In this document: one piece after another, positions 12,609 through 13,776 of the stretch | How positions within the stretch are numbered: position 1 is the stretch's first letter | Layout of the letters: every line of letters begins with the position of its first letter | Assembly (NCBI GenBank): GCA_018968995.1 | Contig: JAGWZD010000026.1 | Location: 1 to 13,776 of the forward strand | Reading direction: 5' to 3' | From: Bdellovibrionales bacterium | GTDB lineage: Bacteria > Bdellovibrionota > UBA1018 | DNA length: 13,776 nt | The notes under the pieces: model-generated | What the model saw: the letters and a program-made list of their open reading frames with translations, nothing else | What the model was told of the DNA's origin: nothing | Database searches by the model: none | Program-made: the position numbers and the translations under genes

Positions 12609-13776
12609 GTGCCCCACTAGACTTTTTTCGCTATCGAAACAGCCGTCTTTTTTGTGAAGAAGTAGATCTTGCTGAAATAGCGGCACGAGTAGGCACGCCG
12701 ACCTATGTCTATTCAAGTGCGGCATTTCTGGACCCCCTAAAAAAGCTACAACAAGGGCTCCGGCCGCTGCGCGACTTCATGATTTGTTATGCAGTCAAAA
12801 GCAACCCAAGCTTAGCTATCCTGAAACTTCTAGCAAAAGCTGGCGCAGGTGCCGATCTGGTATCGGGAGGAGAGTTATTTCGTGCGCTAACTGCAGGCGT
12901 TTCGCCGGAAAAAATCGTGTTTTCGGGCGTGGGAAAGACTGCCGATGAGATCCGTGTTGGCTTAAGTTCGGGAGAAAAAGGCATTTACTCATTTCATGTC
13001 GAGTCGCTTGAGGAACTTGAGCTAATTCAGTCGGTTGCGAAAAAGATGGGAAAACAGAAGGCCCGCGTCGCATTTCGATTTAATCCAAATATCGACCCCA
13101 AAACACACCCCTATATTAGTACTGGACTCAAGAGGAACAAGTTTGGCCTGAACCGGGACGAACTATTGGAAGCCCTTCGCAGAGCAAAGCGGATGGACAG
13201 AATCAACGTCTGCGGTCTCAGCATCCACATTGGAAGCCAGCTTCTGTCTCTTACCCCGCTCAAATCTGCCTTTAAATCGGTGGCGAAAATGATCCCAGAA
13301 GCTGAGTCCATTTTGGGCGTCCCTTTAGAGTTCGTAGACCTGGGGGGAGGAGTGGGCGTGTCGTACAAGATCTCAGGAGAGAGCTCACCTTCGCTCTCAA
13401 AGTATTCATCGTTGGTTGTTCAGGAATTTGGCCTGAAATCATCATTCCGCTCGCGACTCCGCGTGCTCATCGAGCCCGGACGGACGATTTCCGCAAATGC
13501 AGGGATACTTTTGACCCGCGTTCTCTTCAGAAAACCCAGAAAGTCGAAGGACTTTCTGGTGATTGATGCGGGAATGAACGATTTGATTCGTCCCGCTCTT
13601 TATCAGAGTCATCACGAGATCATTCCTGTTCACAAATCGCCCAAAAAGGGCCGCAGCCGACTCACAGATCTCGTAGGACCCGTTTGCGAAAGCTCTGATT
13701 GCTTCGGACAGGACCTTCCACTCAGTCCAAATCTGCACTCCGGCGATCTTTTGGCTATTTTGAGCTCGGGCGCGTA
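12605..13776 (+). CDS. lysA: diaminopimelate decarboxylase (LysA), C-terminus beyond window
   Basis: LysA removes CO2 from meso-diaminopimelate to give lysine, the last step of lysine synthesis, using pyridoxal phosphate. The 390 visible residues are a fold-III PLP enzyme: GTPTYVYS (30-37); YAVKSNPS (62-69), with Lys65 as the PLP lysine; ADLVSGGELFRAL (83-95); RFNPNIDPKTHPYISTGLKRNKFG, in part the substrate loop; GLSIHIGSQ, with the conserved His; FVDLGGGVGVSY, a phosphate-binding glycine loop; EPGRTISANAG; DAGMNDLIRPALYQ; GPVCESSDCF, with the active-site Cys; and SSGAY at the edge. Only about the last 25-30 residues are missing. The ATG overlaps the lptM stop. Substrate and product also link to peptidoglycan, since diaminopimelate is the cross-linking residue. 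Confidence 0.96.
   Translation, partial: MSAPLDFFRYRNSRLFCEEVDLAEIAARVGTPTYVYSSAAFLDPLKKLQQGLRPLRDFMICYAVKSNPSLAILKLLAKAGAGADLVSGGELFRALTAGVSPEKIVFSGVGKTADEIRVGLSSGEKGIYSFHVESLEELELIQSVAKKMGKQKARVAFRFNPNIDPKTHPYISTGLKRNKFGLNRDELLEALRRAKRMDRINVCGLSIHIGSQLLSLTPLKSAFKSVAKMIPEAESILGVPLEFVDLGGGVGVSYKISGESSPSLSKYSSLVVQEFGLKSSFRSRLRVLIEPGRTISANAGILLTRVLFRKPRKSKDFLVIDAGMNDLIRPALYQSHHEIIPVHKSPKKGRSRLTDLVGPVCESSDCFGQDLPLSPNLHSGDLLAILSSGA

Overview
The window reads as dense bacterial chromosome from a Gram-negative organism: there are several lipoproteins, an outer-membrane barrel candidate with a C-terminal Phe, and an LptM-type lipoprotein. Gene content (DUF1844, a PilT-GAF pair, many small secreted proteins, MurNAc recycling genes) suggests a Bdellovibrionota or former deltaproteobacterial lineage. 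That placement is inference; there is no rRNA or other marker to settle it. Coding density is very high, many neighbours overlap by 1-8 bases, and GTG and TTG starts are common. No gene-free stretch exceeds 300 bases, and I see no tRNA, rRNA, CRISPR array, insertion sequence or phage gene.

Region 1 (1-4611, minus strand) looks like one seven-gene transcription unit. In transcription order it holds a four-helix membrane protein with a PilZ-like tail, a small lipoprotein, a GAF-domain protein, a PilT-family pilus retraction ATPase, an HtpX-like membrane protein without its zinc ligands, a DUF1844 protein, and an HtrA/Deg serine protease cut by the window edge. The theme is envelope, twitching motility and protein quality control.

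Region 2 (4638-8882) holds a muramic-acid recycling locus. A small ferredoxin with a CxxHxxC site is translationally coupled to anmK (anhydro-MurNAc kinase) on the plus strand. Converging on it from the minus strand is an operon of an M48-like lipoprotein without zinc ligands, amgK (MurNAc/GlcNAc anomeric kinase) and a murU-like uridylyltransferase. Together these cover most of the route from anhydro-MurNAc to UDP-MurNAc that bypasses de novo synthesis. The MurNAc-6-P phosphatase step (MupP) is not visible here.

Region 3 (8883-10448) has a secreted protein on the plus strand, a strong bidirectional terminator, and a deoxynucleoside kinase on the minus strand. Region 4 (10449-13776) has a TPR-like secreted protein on the minus strand, head-to-head with a plus-strand operon of an outer-membrane barrel candidate, lptM and lysA (diaminopimelate decarboxylase, last residues beyond the window).

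The points most worth following are two separate M48-family proteins in one window that have both lost the HExxH zinc site, one of them coupled to the MurNAc recycling genes; the ferredoxin coupled to anmK; and two promoter candidates whose predicted transcription start falls on or beside the start codon, suggesting leaderless mRNAs.
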